A stretch of 64,000 nucleotides of DNA. It comes from an uncultured Allomuricauda sp. GTDB taxonomy: Bacteria; Bacteroidota; Bacteroidia; Flavobacteriales; Flavobacteriaceae. The notes below the pieces were generated by a model that had not been told where the DNA came from, did not search any database, and was given only the letters and a program-made list of their open reading frames with translations. Every line of letters begins with the position of its first letter. Positions within the stretch are counted from its first letter, which is position 1. Below, piece after piece: positions 49,928 to 59,615 of this stretch. Made by a program: the position numbers and the translations under genes. The stretch is from NCBI RefSeq assembly GCF_947499585.1, contig NZ_CANMOO010000003.1, forward strand, positions 186,001-250,000. Direction: 5' to 3'.

Positions 49928-50632
49928 ATGTTAGTTAGGGTAACAAAATATTTTAGTTGTATTACTTTCTCTTTGTTTTCAATGTTTGGAAGCGCACAAT
50001 CTGATTTGGACAATACAACTAGTGGGTCCTCTAAATATCTTGAAGATCAATTCTACATTGGTTTTGGATATAATTTTCTACTGGAAAAACCATCTGATGT
50101 AGTCCAGAGAAGTTTATCGTATAATCTGCAAACCGGATTTATTAAGGATATTCCTTTTAATCAAAGAAGGAATTTTGGTATTGGAATTGGTTTGGGTTAT
50201 GCCACAAATTCTTATTATAGTAATATTGTGGCTAGTAAAGTTGACAATGCTATAGTTTATAGTGTTTCAAACACTTCAGATTTTGAAAGAAACAAATTGG
50301 AAACCCATGCTATTGAGATTCCATTGGAGTTAAGGTGGCGTACATCTACAGCTGATGAGTATAAATTTTGGAGAATCTATGCAGGAGCTAAATTAGGGTA
50401 TGTTTTTTCTGGAAGTTCCAGGATGGTCAGCGATGCTAATACAATGCGCTTTTCTAATGATGACATTCAGAGCTTTCAATATGGATTACAATTAAATTTT
50501 GGCTATAACACCTGGAATGTTCAAGCCTATTATGGTCTAAATCCGTTGTTAAAGGATGGAACTGCACTTGAAAATGGGGAAGCTATTGATATTCGCGTAT
50601 TGCGAATTGGTATAATTTTCTACATCCTATAA
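49928..50632 (+). CDS. PorT-like outer-membrane beta-barrel protein
   Basis: A 234-residue exported barrel protein with a signal peptide (about 1-23, ending MFGSAQ). The mature part has alternating beta strands: FYIGFGYNFLLEKP, NFGIGIGLGYATNSYYSN, THAIEIPLELRWRTS, FWRIYAGAKLGYVFSGSS and a terminal VLRIGIIFYIL. This resembles the PorT/outer-membrane beta-barrel family of Bacteroidota, some members of which are needed for type IX secretion. Its role here is not proven. It follows the exb terminator and overlaps the convergent PAP2-like gene by six bases. Confidence 0.82.
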   Translation: MLVRVTKYFSCITFSLFSMFGSAQSDLDNTTSGSSKYLEDQFYIGFGYNFLLEKPSDVVQRSLSYNLQTGFIKDIPFNQRRNFGIGIGLGYATNSYYSNIVASKVDNAIVYSVSNTSDFERNKLETHAIEIPLELRWRTSTADEYKFWRIYAGAKLGYVFSGSSRMVSDANTMRFSNDDIQSFQYGLQLNFGYNTWNVQAYYGLNPLLKDGTALENGEAIDIRVLRIGIIFYIL

Positions 50633-51232
50633 CCAGTACTTTAGAATTATTAGTTGTGAACACGTTCCAATAAGAAACCCAATCAACAACTCATTTTTAC
50701 TGTGTGCATTGAGGTATAATCTTGATGTGGCCACTAGTCCCGTCAATAAGGTAAATACACTTATGGCCAAAGTAATGTTTATTTCAAAGTGAATACTCAA
50801 GCCTATCATAAACATTAAAAGACTGCCCATTCCCAAAAGGTGAATACTTGTTTTAAACTTGAGGAACAGTAATATGAGTGCCGCCCCCGTAGCGGTTAAA
50901 AGCCCTGTAAAAAAATAGAACAACTCATGTATGTAGTTGTTTGGGATGACCTTATACAAAACCATCAATAATAATATACAACTGATGTAAAGAGGATATT
51001 TTCGCTCTTTTACGGTAGGCAAAAAAATGGAACTGATTACCCCCAGGTTTTTAAGAATAAGAAAAAAAATTATTGGAATGATTACGGTAAGGATAAAAAT
51101 GGGTAGAATATTCCCGCTTTGAATCTCTAACGAACTATATTTTGGTGTCACCAAAAAATAAAGTAGTGTTCCTCCAATGGGTATAAACAAAGGATGGAAA
51201 ATGTAGGAGACAATATTATGGAAATGGCGCAT
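50627..51232 (-). CDS. PAP2-like membrane phosphatase family protein
   Basis: A 201-residue protein with about five membrane helices. The C-terminal motif SRLYLNAHSKNELLIGFLIG matches the third phosphatase motif of PAP2 enzymes (SR-x5-H-x3-[DE], with Glu where Asp is more common). The first two motifs (KxxxxxxRP and PSGH) are not visible, so catalytic activity is doubtful. Its ATG overlaps the rpoN stop by one base (ATGA), so it is translationally coupled to rpoN. Confidence 0.75.
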   Translation of the reverse strand: MRHFHNIVSYIFHPLFIPIGGTLLYFLVTPKYSSLEIQSGNILPIFILTVIIPIIFFLILKNLGVISSIFLPTVKERKYPLYISCILLLMVLYKVIPNNYIHELFYFFTGLLTATGAALILLFLKFKTSIHLLGMGSLLMFMIGLSIHFEINITLAISVFTLLTGLVATSRLYLNAHSKNELLIGFLIGTCSQLIILKYWL

Positions 51233-52689
51233 TAGATTTGCTTTCTTAGCCTGGCCACAGGGATTCCCAATTGCTCTCTATATTTAGCAACGGTTCGCCT
51301 CGCTATTGGATAACCACGTTCTTTAAGGATTTTTGCCAACTTATCATCTGTTAGAGGTTTTTTCTTTTGCTCTTCTCCAATAACAGTTTCCAGTATTTTT
51401 TTAATTTCTTTCGTTGATACGTCTTCTCCCTGTTCATTTTTCATGGACTCAGAAAAGTACTCTTTTATCAACTTTGTTCCGTAAGGTGTGTCAACATACT
51501 TACTATTGGCAACCCTAGACACTGTAGATACGTCCATATGTATCTGATCAGCAATATCCTTCAGGATCATAGGGCGAAGCTTGCGCTCATCACCACTTAA
51601 AAAATAATCCTGTTGATAGTCCATGATGGTGCTCATTGTGATGTACAGAGTCTGCTGTCTCTGTTTAATGGCATCTATGAACCACTTTGCCGAATCTAAT
51701 TTTTGTTTTATGAAGAGAACCGTGTCTTTCTGGGATTTTGATTTTTCTTTAGAATTTTTATATCCCTCCAGCATATTATTATAATCCCTTGAAACATGGA
51801 GTTCAGGGGCATTTCTCCCATTTAAGGTCAATTCCAGTTCGCCTTCAACTATTTTAATGGAGAAATCTGGAACAATATGTTCAATGATTCTTGTATTGCC
51901 AGCATAAGACCCTCCTGGTTTGGGATTTAGTTTTTCAATTTCTGAAATAGCATCTTTAAGCTGCTCTTCATTAATGTGATGTTTCTGAATTAACTTGGTA
52001 TAATGTTTTTTGGTGAATTGCTCAAAAGACTTTTCCAATATGGAAATGGCTAATTCAACAGACGGAGTTTTTTCTTTGCGCCTTAATTGAATGATAAGAC
52101 ATTCCCCAAGTGATCTGGCAGCTACTCCTGGTGGGTCCAATTCTTGAACCATTTTAAGTACACTTTCAATCTTGTTTTCCTCAACATAAATATTCTGAGT
52201 AAAAGCAAGATCATCCATAATATCAGAAAGTGGTCTGCGTATATAACCACTTTCATCTACGCTGCCCACCAAAAATTCGGCAATGGCCCATTCTTCATCA
52301 TCCAGATAAACCGTATTAAGTTGGTTGATCAAGTATTGGTTAAAAGAAGTCCCAGAGGCATACGGGATGCTTTTTTCATCATCATCGGCGCTATAATTAC
52401 TTGTCTGGGTTCTATAGTCAGGAATCTCATCATCACTTAAATAATCATCAATATTGATTTCTTCTGCCGCAATGGTCTCACTATCATCAGAGTCGTCGTA
52501 AGTGTCCTCAAAACCGTCATCCATGGTTTCACTTTCATCTTTTCCACTTTCAAGAGCAGGATTTTCCTCAAGTTCTTGTTTCAAGCGTTGTTCAAAAGCC
52601 TGTGTCGGCAACTGAATTAGCTTCATGAGCTGTATCTGCTGCGGAGACAGTTTCTGGGAAAGCTTAAACTGTAGATGTTGTTTTAGCAT
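51232..52689 (-). CDS. rpoN: RNA polymerase sigma-54 factor RpoN
   Basis: A 485-residue sigma-54. The N-terminal Gln-rich activator region is FKLSQKLSPQQIQLMKLIQLPTQAFEQRLKQELEENP. A long acidic stretch follows (about 50-95), then the core-binding domain, the helix-turn-helix (KDIADQIHMDVSTVSRVANSKYV) and the RpoN box ARRTVAKYREQLGIP near the C-terminus. Sigma-54 promoters have a GG-N10-GC pattern; I found no convincing example in the intergenic regions of this window. A PAP2-like gene is directly downstream. Confidence 0.97.
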   Translation of the reverse strand: MLKQHLQFKLSQKLSPQQIQLMKLIQLPTQAFEQRLKQELEENPALESGKDESETMDDGFEDTYDDSDDSETIAAEEINIDDYLSDDEIPDYRTQTSNYSADDDEKSIPYASGTSFNQYLINQLNTVYLDDEEWAIAEFLVGSVDESGYIRRPLSDIMDDLAFTQNIYVEENKIESVLKMVQELDPPGVAARSLGECLIIQLRRKEKTPSVELAISILEKSFEQFTKKHYTKLIQKHHINEEQLKDAISEIEKLNPKPGGSYAGNTRIIEHIVPDFSIKIVEGELELTLNGRNAPELHVSRDYNNMLEGYKNSKEKSKSQKDTVLFIKQKLDSAKWFIDAIKQRQQTLYITMSTIMDYQQDYFLSGDERKLRPMILKDIADQIHMDVSTVSRVANSKYVDTPYGTKLIKEYFSESMKNEQGEDVSTKEIKKILETVIGEEQKKKPLTDDKLAKILKERGYPIARRTVAKYREQLGIPVARLRKQI

Positions 52690-52731
52690 AAGGATTAATG
52701 ATCTTCCTTCTTATAAATTTAAGAATTCAAT

Positions 52732-54165
52732 TTAAAACTCTGCATTTTGCGGAGTTCTGGGGTAAGGGATAACGTCCCTAATATTACCCATTCCAGTTGC
52801 AAACTGAACCAAACGTTCAAAACCAAGGCCAAATCCACTGTGAACCGCGGTGCCAAATCGTCTTAGATCCAAATACCACCAAAGTTCTTTCTCATCGATA
52901 TTCAGTTCTTTTATTTTTTGTTGAAGAACGTCTAGACGTTCTTCACGCTGAGAACCTCCTACAATTTCTCCAATACCTGGAAAAAGGACATCCATAGCTC
53001 GAACAGTTTTTTCATCTTCATTCAATCGCATATAAAATGCCTTGATTTTAGCTGGATAATCAAAAAGGATCACAGGACATTTAAAATGTTTTTCAACCAA
53101 GAAACGTTCGTGCTCACTTTGTAGGTCAGCTCCCCATTCATCAATTGGAAACTGGAATTTTTTCTTTTTATTTGGTTTGCTATTCTTTAAAATATCAATA
53201 GCTTCTGTATAAGTTACTCTTTTGAAATTGTTCTCTACAACAAATTTGAGTTTTTCTATAAGCGCCATTTCAGATCGCTCAATTTGTGGTTTGGATTTTT
53301 CTTCGTCTAAAAGTCGTTTTTCCAAAAACTCTAGATCATCTTGACAGTTGTCTAAAACATATTGGAGCGTCCACTTGATAAAATCTTCGGATAAATCCAT
53401 ATTGGCGTCCAAATCATGGAATGCCATTTCTGGTTCTATCATCCAAAACTCGGCTAAGTGTCTGGATGTATTTGAATTTTCTGCTCTAAACGTAGGGCCA
53501 AAGGTATATACCTTGCCAAGTCCCATTGCGTAAGTTTCTGCTTCCAACTGCCCAGAAACGGTAAGATTGGTCTCTTTTCCAAAGAAGTCTTTAGAATAAT
53601 CCACTTCTCCATTTTCATCTAAAGGCGGATTCTTTGCATCCAACATACTTACCTTAAACATTTCTCCAGCGCCTTCTGCATCTGAACCTGTAACAATAGG
53701 GGCATGCATATAATAAAATCCATTTTGCTGAAAATAGCTGTGAATTGCGAACGCTAACGTTGAACGAACACGCATAACTGCCGCAAATGTATTTGTGCGT
53801 ACCCTAAGATGTGCTTTTTCCCTTAAAAATTCTAAAGAATGCTTTTTAGGTTGGATAGGATATGTTTCTGGATCAGCCGTACCATGAACAAAGACATCTG
53901 TTGCTTGTATTTCAACACTTTGTCCTCTTCCTTGACTTTCCACAAGGGTACCCGAAATTTTTAAAGCAGCACCGGTAGAAATCTGTTTGAGCAAATTGTC
54001 ATCAAAGTTTTCAAAATCGACAACGCACTGCAGATTGTGTATTGTTGAGCCATCGTTCAAGGCAATAAATCGGTTACTTCTAAATGTTTTTACCCAACCA
54101 TTTATTTCAACAGTATCTCCAATGGGTTGCTTGTTAAGTAGTTCTTTTATAGAAAGAGAATTCAT
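52732..54165 (-). CDS. asnS: asparaginyl-tRNA synthetase
   Basis: A 477-residue class II synthetase. An OB-fold anticodon-binding domain (about 1-110) begins [22 protein letters not shown]. The catalytic core follows, with motif 2 [24 protein letters not shown] and motif 3 [29 protein letters not shown]. It charges tRNA-Asn. Its upstream region holds an inverted repeat and a palindrome that could attenuate transcription from the preceding MMPL gene. Confidence 0.97.
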   Translation of the reverse strand: MNSLSIKELLNKQPIGDTVEINGWVKTFRSNRFIALNDGSTIHNLQCVVDFENFDDNLLKQISTGAALKISGTLVESQGRGQSVEIQATDVFVHGTADPETYPIQPKKHSLEFLREKAHLRVRTNTFAAVMRVRSTLAFAIHSYFQQNGFYYMHAPIVTGSDAEGAGEMFKVSMLDAKNPPLDENGEVDYSKDFFGKETNLTVSGQLEAETYAMGLGKVYTFGPTFRAENSNTSRHLAEFWMIEPEMAFHDLDANMDLSEDFIKWTLQYVLDNCQDDLEFLEKRLLDEEKSKPQIERSEMALIEKLKFVVENNFKRVTYTEAIDILKNSKPNKKKKFQFPIDEWGADLQSEHERFLVEKHFKCPVILFDYPAKIKAFYMRLNEDEKTVRAMDVLFPGIGEIVGGSQREERLDVLQQKIKELNIDEKELWWYLDLRRFGTAVHSGFGLGFERLVQFATGMGNIRDVIPYPRTPQNAEF

Positions 54166-54170
54166 TTCTG

Positions 54171-54220
54171 GCTATCGTAAATTAAGCGGTAAAGATAGGT
54201 TTTTGATCAAAAACGATAGC
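54171..54220. repeat. nested inverted repeats between the MMPL gene and asnS
   Basis: An outer 8-bp inverted repeat (GCTATCGT at 54171-54178 and ACGATAGC at 54213-54220) partly overlaps an inner perfect 16-bp palindrome GTTTTTGATCAAAAAC at 54199-54214. The two structures are mutually exclusive because they share bases 54213-54214. It could act as an attenuator, terminator or operator; no function is shown. Confidence 0.5.
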
Positions 54221-54256
54221 AATGGAATTGGCATATTTATATAGGGGCCAGAAGTG

Positions 54257-56653
54257 CTATTTGTCTTTGAGGTTGATCTCGTCTTTTGGTAGGATATCTA
54301 TCTGCGGTTTTTTCAATACTTCCTTGTTAGCTATGCTTCTTTCTAATGAAAGCAACAATGATGGAAGTAAAATAAGATTGGCAAGCATGGCAAAAAGCAA
54401 TGTGGCCGATACCAATCCTCCTAAAGCCTTGGTTCCTCCAAAACTGGAAATGATAAAAACGGAGAACCCAAAAAAGAGTACAATGGAAGTATAGAACATA
54501 CTTACCCCAGTTTCTCTTAGCGCCGCATAGACGGACTTTTTTATTTGCCAACGATTTGCAGCCAGTTCTTGCCGGTATTTGGCTAAAAAGTGAATCGTAT
54601 CATCCACGGAAATTCCAAAGGCAATACTAAACACAAGAATAGTGGACGGTTTTATAGGAACTCCAAGATAACCCATTAATCCCGCGGTAATAACTAATGG
54701 GAGAAGGTTGGGGACCAAAGAAATTATGATCATTCTAAAAGAACGAAATAAATAAGCCATGAATAGGGAAATCAATCCTATGGCCAAGGCCAATGAAAGC
54801 AAAAGATTTTTTACAAGATATTTGGTGCCCTTTAAAAATAATAATGCCTTGCCGGTCATAAAGACATTATACCGTTCTTCTGGAAAAAACTTGGATATGG
54901 ATTGTAACATATCTTGCTCAATTTCTTCCATGCGATCTATTTTTACATCACGCATAAAAGTGGTTATCCGAGCGGTTTGACCTGTACTATCTACAAAACT
55001 TTCCAGAAGATTCCCATCATTAGATGATTTCCTGACCACATCCATAATGAAGGTGTTTTCTTGAGATGTGGGTAATTGGTAATATTTTGGAATTCCACTG
55101 TAAAAGGCCTGCTTGGAGTACTTCACCAAATTGACCAACGAAATGGACTTTGATAATTCTGGGGTCTCTTCAATGACCGTTCCCAATTGATCCATCCTTT
55201 TTAAGGTAGCCGGTTTAATGGCTCCATTTTTTCGTTTGGTGTCCACCACAATTTCCATGGGCATTATTCCATCAAACTCTTCTTCAAAGAAGCGTATGTC
55301 CTTAAAATAATGTGTGTCTTTGGGTAAATCTTCAATCCTACTTCCTGTAATCTCTATTTGATAAATACCTATTATGCTTAAAATAAGAACAATTATTGAA
55401 GTAATATAAACGCCTATTCTATGGTGTCTAACCATTCGCTCCATCCAGTCGACAAAAAAGTCAATCCATTTTTTGTTCAGGTGCTTTAAATGTTTGGTTT
55501 TAGGAAGCGGCATAAAACTATAGGCAATAGGAATAATCAACAAGGATAAAATGAAAATTCCAATAATGTTGAGGGAGGCTACAATACCAAATTCTTTGAG
55601 CAAATCACTATCTAAAATAATAAAGGTAGCAAAGCCTGAAGCCGTGGTGATATTGGTCATAAGCGTTGCATTCCCAATTTTAGAAATAACGCGTTGCAGC
55701 GATAACGCCTGGTTTCCGTGTTTTTTGACTTCTTGTTGATATTTATTGATCAAAAAGATGCAATTGGGAATTCCAATTACAATAATCAAAGGTGGAATTA
55801 GCGCGGTAAGGATGGTAATTTCATACCTAAAAAGACCTAGGATGCCAAAAGCCCACATTACCCCAATGATTACAACAAACATTGATATTAACGTAGCCCT
55901 AAAACTTCTAAAAAAGAAAAAGAAAATAATGGAGGTGACCAGCAAGGCAGCGCCAATAAAAATTCCAATTTCGTCTACAATGGACTTTGTGTTCCATGTA
56001 CGTATATAGGGCATGCCAGATACCCGTACATCGAGATTGGTCTCTTCTTCAAAGTTTTTTACAAGGTCCGCAAGATCATTCAGTATGAATTCGTTCCGCA
56101 CAGCGGTATTCATAATGTCCTTGTCCAGGTAGGCAATGGTTTGTATGGTTCCGCTTTCTGGATTATAAATTAAATTATCATAAAAGGGGAGCTCTTTAAA
56201 AAGATGGTTTTTAAGTTGGTCTACCTCATCTTTAGTCTTTGGAGCATCCTTGATAAATGGCTCCATAACAAATTCTTGCTTTTCATCATCTTTGATTAAA
56301 ACCTTAAGATTTTCGGTAGATACTACAAAATCAATCTCTGGAAATGCCTCAAGTTGTTTGCTGAGTTTGTTCCATCGATTAAACTTACTTGGTGTAAAAA
56401 GCGATGAATCCCTAATTGCAAGAACTATGGCATTTCCTTCTTCTCCAAATATTTTTTTAAAAGCGTTGTATTGAACGGTAGCAGGATGATCATCAGGAAG
56501 AATATTTGCTTCTGTATTGGAAAACTGCATGTTTTTCCATTGCATCCCTAAAAAAACCGTAAAAGCAGCGACCCCAAGTAGAATAAGGATTCTGTTACGA
56601 AGTATAATTCTTGCGACCTTTGGCCAAAATCCTTTAGTGAGCTTAGCTACCAT
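54257..56653 (-). CDS. MMPL/RND-type efflux or lipid transporter
   Basis: A 798-residue transporter with two repeats, each having one helix, a large periplasmic loop and five helices. Typical are VVIIGVMWAFGILGLF with the first sterol-sensing-like domain and VFSIAFGISVDDTIHFLAKYRQEL with Asp pair in the second. It has no N-terminal fusion partner or outer-membrane gene nearby, so it is of the MmpL/HpnN-like single-component type that moves lipids or hydrophobic compounds. The substrate is unknown. It ends 91 bases before asnS. Confidence 0.88.
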   Translation of the reverse strand: MVAKLTKGFWPKVARIILRNRILILLGVAAFTVFLGMQWKNMQFSNTEANILPDDHPATVQYNAFKKIFGEEGNAIVLAIRDSSLFTPSKFNRWNKLSKQLEAFPEIDFVVSTENLKVLIKDDEKQEFVMEPFIKDAPKTKDEVDQLKNHLFKELPFYDNLIYNPESGTIQTIAYLDKDIMNTAVRNEFILNDLADLVKNFEEETNLDVRVSGMPYIRTWNTKSIVDEIGIFIGAALLVTSIIFFFFFRSFRATLISMFVVIIGVMWAFGILGLFRYEITILTALIPPLIIVIGIPNCIFLINKYQQEVKKHGNQALSLQRVISKIGNATLMTNITTASGFATFIILDSDLLKEFGIVASLNIIGIFILSLLIIPIAYSFMPLPKTKHLKHLNKKWIDFFVDWMERMVRHHRIGVYITSIIVLILSIIGIYQIEITGSRIEDLPKDTHYFKDIRFFEEEFDGIMPMEIVVDTKRKNGAIKPATLKRMDQLGTVIEETPELSKSISLVNLVKYSKQAFYSGIPKYYQLPTSQENTFIMDVVRKSSNDGNLLESFVDSTGQTARITTFMRDVKIDRMEEIEQDMLQSISKFFPEERYNVFMTGKALLFLKGTKYLVKNLLLSLALAIGLISLFMAYLFRSFRMIIISLVPNLLPLVITAGLMGYLGVPIKPSTILVFSIAFGISVDDTIHFLAKYRQELAANRWQIKKSVYAALRETGVSMFYTSIVLFFGFSVFIISSFGGTKALGGLVSATLLFAMLANLILLPSLLLSLERSIANKEVLKKPQIDILPKDEINLKDK

Positions 56654-56730
56654 ATGGGTTTTATTCGGCGCAAAGGTAGAAAATGATCGGCTGTGTTCCT
56701 AAGGAAAGCAAATTGATAATCTATAGAGAT

Positions 56731-57285
56731 TTATACTTTCATAATTTCCGTTTCCTTTACAGCAAGGATATCATCAACTTTTTTACTGTAAGTATCTGTA
56801 AGTTCCTGTATATCAACTTCAGCATTCTTCTGCAAGTCTTCAGATATATCTAGAACCTTGATTTCCTTGTTAGCTTCTTGCCTTGCACTTCTAATACTAA
56901 CTTTTGCATCTTCAGCTTCTGCCTTGGCTTGTTTTACCAACTGTATTCTGCGCTCTTCTGTTAAGGGAGGAACATTTATAATAATCATTTCGCCATTGTT
57001 CATAGGATTAAAGCCCAAGTTTGAATTTGTAATGGCTGTCTCTATATCTTGAAGAATACTTTTTTCCCATGGTTGAACAGAAATGGTCCTTGCATCTGGG
57101 GTATTAATATTTGAAACTTGTGAAAGTGGAGTTACTGAGCCGTAATATTCTATCATAACAGTGGATAACATTACAGGACTTGCCTTGCCTGCACGAATCT
57201 TAACCAAAGCTTTTTCTAAATGGGAAATGCTGCCATCCATGCTTTCTTTAGCACTATCAATTACAAATGTTACTTCTTCGTTCAT
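56731..57285 (-). CDS. frr: ribosome recycling factor
   Basis: A 184-residue protein matching RRF: helical arms with MDGSISHLEKALVKIRAGKASPVML, VTPLSQVSNINTPDARTISVQPWEKS, and PPLTEERRIQLVKQAKAEAEDAKVSIRSARQEANKEIK. It splits ribosomes after termination together with EF-G. It is 42 bases downstream of pyrH, a very common pair in bacteria. Confidence 0.97.
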   Translation of the reverse strand: MNEEVTFVIDSAKESMDGSISHLEKALVKIRAGKASPVMLSTVMIEYYGSVTPLSQVSNINTPDARTISVQPWEKSILQDIETAITNSNLGFNPMNNGEMIIINVPPLTEERRIQLVKQAKAEAEDAKVSIRSARQEANKEIKVLDISEDLQKNAEVDIQELTDTYSKKVDDILAVKETEIMKV

Positions 57286-57327
57286 AATTTTAAAATTTTA
57301 ATGATTGGCATCAAAGCGTATGCCAAT

Positions 57328-58035
57328 TTAAACATTCACTACGGTTCCAATATTTTCTCCAGAAACTATTTTCATAAGGTTACCTCTTGTGTTCATGTCA
57401 AAGACCACAATAGGAAGTTCGTTTTCTTGACTTAGTGTAAAAGCTGTTGTATCCATGACCTTTAGACCTTTAGAAAGGACATCGGTAAAAGATATGCTAT
57501 CAAATTTGGTAGCATTTTTATCCTTCTCGGGGTCAGATGTATAGATGCCATCTACTCGCGTTCCTTTTAAGATAACATCGGCCTTTATTTCAATTGCTCT
57601 TAAAACTGCTGCTGAATCTGTGGTGAAATAGGGGTTTCCTGTTCCTCCACCGAAAATAACAACTCTTCCTTTTTCTAAATGACGGATAGCCCTTCTTCTA
57701 ATAAAAGGCTCAGCAACTTCATTGATCTTAATGGCTGATTGAAGCCTTGTTTCCACTCCTTGAAGTTCTAAAGCGCTTTGCAGAGCCAGGCCATTGATGA
57801 CGGTTGCCAGCATGCCCATATGATCACCTTGTACACGATCCATTCCTTGACCGGCACCGGAAAGTCCTCTAAAAATGTTGCCTCCCCCGATAACTATGGC
57901 TACTTCAATTCCCTTTGCGATTACAGCTTTAATATCTTCAGCGTATTCAGATAGGCGCTGCGGATCAATACCGTATTGTTGTTCGCCCATTAAGGCTTCG
58001 CCGCTAAGTTTTAAAAGAATTCTTTTGTATTGCAT
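57328..58035 (-). CDS. pyrH: uridylate kinase PyrH
   Basis: A 235-residue UMP kinase of the amino-acid kinase fold. Signatures are [55 protein letters not shown] and [15 protein letters not shown]. It phosphorylates UMP to UDP for nucleic acids. It precedes frr by 42 bases. Two -7-like elements lie just upstream. Confidence 0.97.
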   Translation of the reverse strand: MQYKRILLKLSGEALMGEQQYGIDPQRLSEYAEDIKAVIAKGIEVAIVIGGGNIFRGLSGAGQGMDRVQGDHMGMLATVINGLALQSALELQGVETRLQSAIKINEVAEPFIRRRAIRHLEKGRVVIFGGGTGNPYFTTDSAAVLRAIEIKADVILKGTRVDGIYTSDPEKDKNATKFDSISFTDVLSKGLKVMDTTAFTLSQENELPIVVFDMNTRGNLMKIVSGENIGTVVNV

Positions 58036-58057
58036 TTAGGATGTGTTGAAGTCCGGA

Positions 58058-58075
58058 CAAAAATAATCAAAATTA
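58058..58075 (-). promoter_or_regulatory. two -7-like elements upstream of pyrH-frr
   Basis: On the minus strand TAATTTTG (58075-58068) and TATTTTTG (58065-58058) both match TAnnTTTG and are two bases apart, giving predicted leaders of about 28 or 18 bases. No clear -33 element was found. Confidence 0.45.
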
Positions 58076-58199
58076 TTTATGGTGAATTACTTGAAAAAGC
58101 AATGATTCAAGAATAAAATGAACAAAAAGTTATACATTTTGTAACCTTTTCAAAAAACTAAAGTATATCCTTCAACAAGCCACAAAAAACGACACCAAA

Positions 58200-58754
58200 T
58201 TGCAAGACCTAACTGATAACGCCCTAATGCTCAAAGTAAAAAATGGGGACCTGGATAAATTGGGGTTACTGTATGAGCGGCATAAGAAAAGGTTGTTCGG
58301 TTTCTTTTATAATTTGGGCAACAATCCTTCGGTGAGCGAGGATTTGGTACAAAACGTATTTGTAAGAATTCTAAAATATAGAGGATCATATATAGGAGAG
58401 GGGGCATTTACCGCTTGGATGTTTAGAATGGCAAGAAATGTAAATTACGATTATCATAAAAAAGCTTCAAAAGAGAATATATCAACTGGTGTTTCTCCGG
58501 AAGATGTAAAGGCAGGGACGGAAGATCATATTAATGAGGAAATTGAAAAGAAGGGAAACACTGTTTTGCTAAAACAAGCCTTGGCCAAGCTCCCCGAAGA
58601 AAAAAGAGAATTACTGATTCTGAGCAAATACAGAGAATTGAAGTTTAGTGAAATAGCGCAGATTGTAGGATGTACAGAGAATGCAGCAAAAGTGCGGGTA
58701 CATAGGGCGCTTAAAGAGTTAAGAACAATTTTTTCACAATTGGAAATTGCATAA
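58200..58754 (+). CDS. ECF-type RNA polymerase sigma factor
   Basis: A 184-residue ECF sigma factor. Region 2 has GLLYERHKKRLFGFFYNLGNNPSVSEDLVQNVFVRILKYRG and FTAWMFRMARNVNYDYHKK; region 4 has LPEEKRELLILSKYRELKFSEIAQIVGCTENAAKVRVHRALKELR. It begins with TTG in the preferred frame (LQDLTDNALMLKVKNGD). The anti-sigma gene starts three bases after its stop. An imperfect inverted repeat GTTATACATTTTGTAAC, about 55 bases upstream of the start, could relate to autoregulation. Confidence 0.93.
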   Translation: MQDLTDNALMLKVKNGDLDKLGLLYERHKKRLFGFFYNLGNNPSVSEDLVQNVFVRILKYRGSYIGEGAFTAWMFRMARNVNYDYHKKASKENISTGVSPEDVKAGTEDHINEEIEKKGNTVLLKQALAKLPEEKRELLILSKYRELKFSEIAQIVGCTENAAKVRVHRALKELRTIFSQLEIA

Positions 58755-58757
58755 AAT

Positions 58758-59552
58758 ATGAACAAGGAAAACTTTGAAACGCGGTCGATAGATTATATGT
58801 CTGGAGCAATGTCTGAAGAAGAGAAAAGAGATTTCATGAAGTTTCTTGATGAGAACCCAGAATATACAGATCAATTTGATGAATTGGCAAGAACATGGAA
58901 AATGATAAATGTACTGGATACTCCAGAACCGTCCTCAAAAATGGATGAAGCCTTCTTTGAGATGCTTTCTGGTGAGGTTGAAAAAATGAATAAGAAAAAT
59001 GGTTGGGAAACCCTTATGGAAGGGTTGATGATGGTTTTTAAACCTCAATTGGCCTACGGTATTTTATTATTGGGAATAGGATTGGGAGTAGGGTACTATA
59101 TGAACTCATCGGACAATACTAACTCAACCCAGAACATTGTATCCAATCAAGAAACTGAAAATGTTAGACAAAAATTGGTATTGACCTTACTGGAGCAACC
59201 ATCAGCAAACCAAAGGTTACAGGGTGTAAGTGAGGCAAATAAGTTTGAAGATGTAGATGAAATGGTAATTAAGGCATTGTTGCAAACCCTTAATAATGAC
59301 TCTAATGTAAACGTAAGATTAGCGGCCATTGAATCTTTGACAAATTATGTGGATAAACCTTTGGTTAGACAAGGGTTGGTAAAGTCCATTCCAAATCAAG
59401 AGTCCCCGATTTTACAGATAACATTGGCAAATCTGATGGTTGCATTACAAGAAAAAGCTTCGATTGAGCCTTTTAAACAATTATTAAAGGAAAAGCAATT
59501 GGACACTACGGTGCAGAAAAAAATAGAGAATTCTATAGAATCAATAATCTAG
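58758..59552 (+). CDS. membrane anti-sigma factor with periplasmic HEAT repeats
   Basis: A 264-residue protein: a cytoplasmic N-terminal part (about 1-95) with SIDYMSGAMSEEEKRDFMKFLDENPEYTDQFDE, a zf-HC2-like position without the Zn-binding Cys, then one membrane helix (LAYGILLLGIGLGVGYYM), then a periplasmic helical region (about 130-264). This last part shows HEAT-like helix pairs, for example VIKALLQTLNNDSNVNVRLAAIESLTNYV and LRQGLVKSIPNQESPILQITLANLMVAL. Function as anti-sigma is inferred from immediate position after the ECF gene and topology. Confidence 0.82.
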   Translation: MNKENFETRSIDYMSGAMSEEEKRDFMKFLDENPEYTDQFDELARTWKMINVLDTPEPSSKMDEAFFEMLSGEVEKMNKKNGWETLMEGLMMVFKPQLAYGILLLGIGLGVGYYMNSSDNTNSTQNIVSNQETENVRQKLVLTLLEQPSANQRLQGVSEANKFEDVDEMVIKALLQTLNNDSNVNVRLAAIESLTNYVDKPLVRQGLVKSIPNQESPILQITLANLMVALQEKASIEPFKQLLKEKQLDTTVQKKIENSIESII

Positions 59553-59615
59553 TTTATTTATCAATCCATCCTATTTTGGGATAAATCAAATCACGAATAG
59601 TCAAATTTAGAAACG

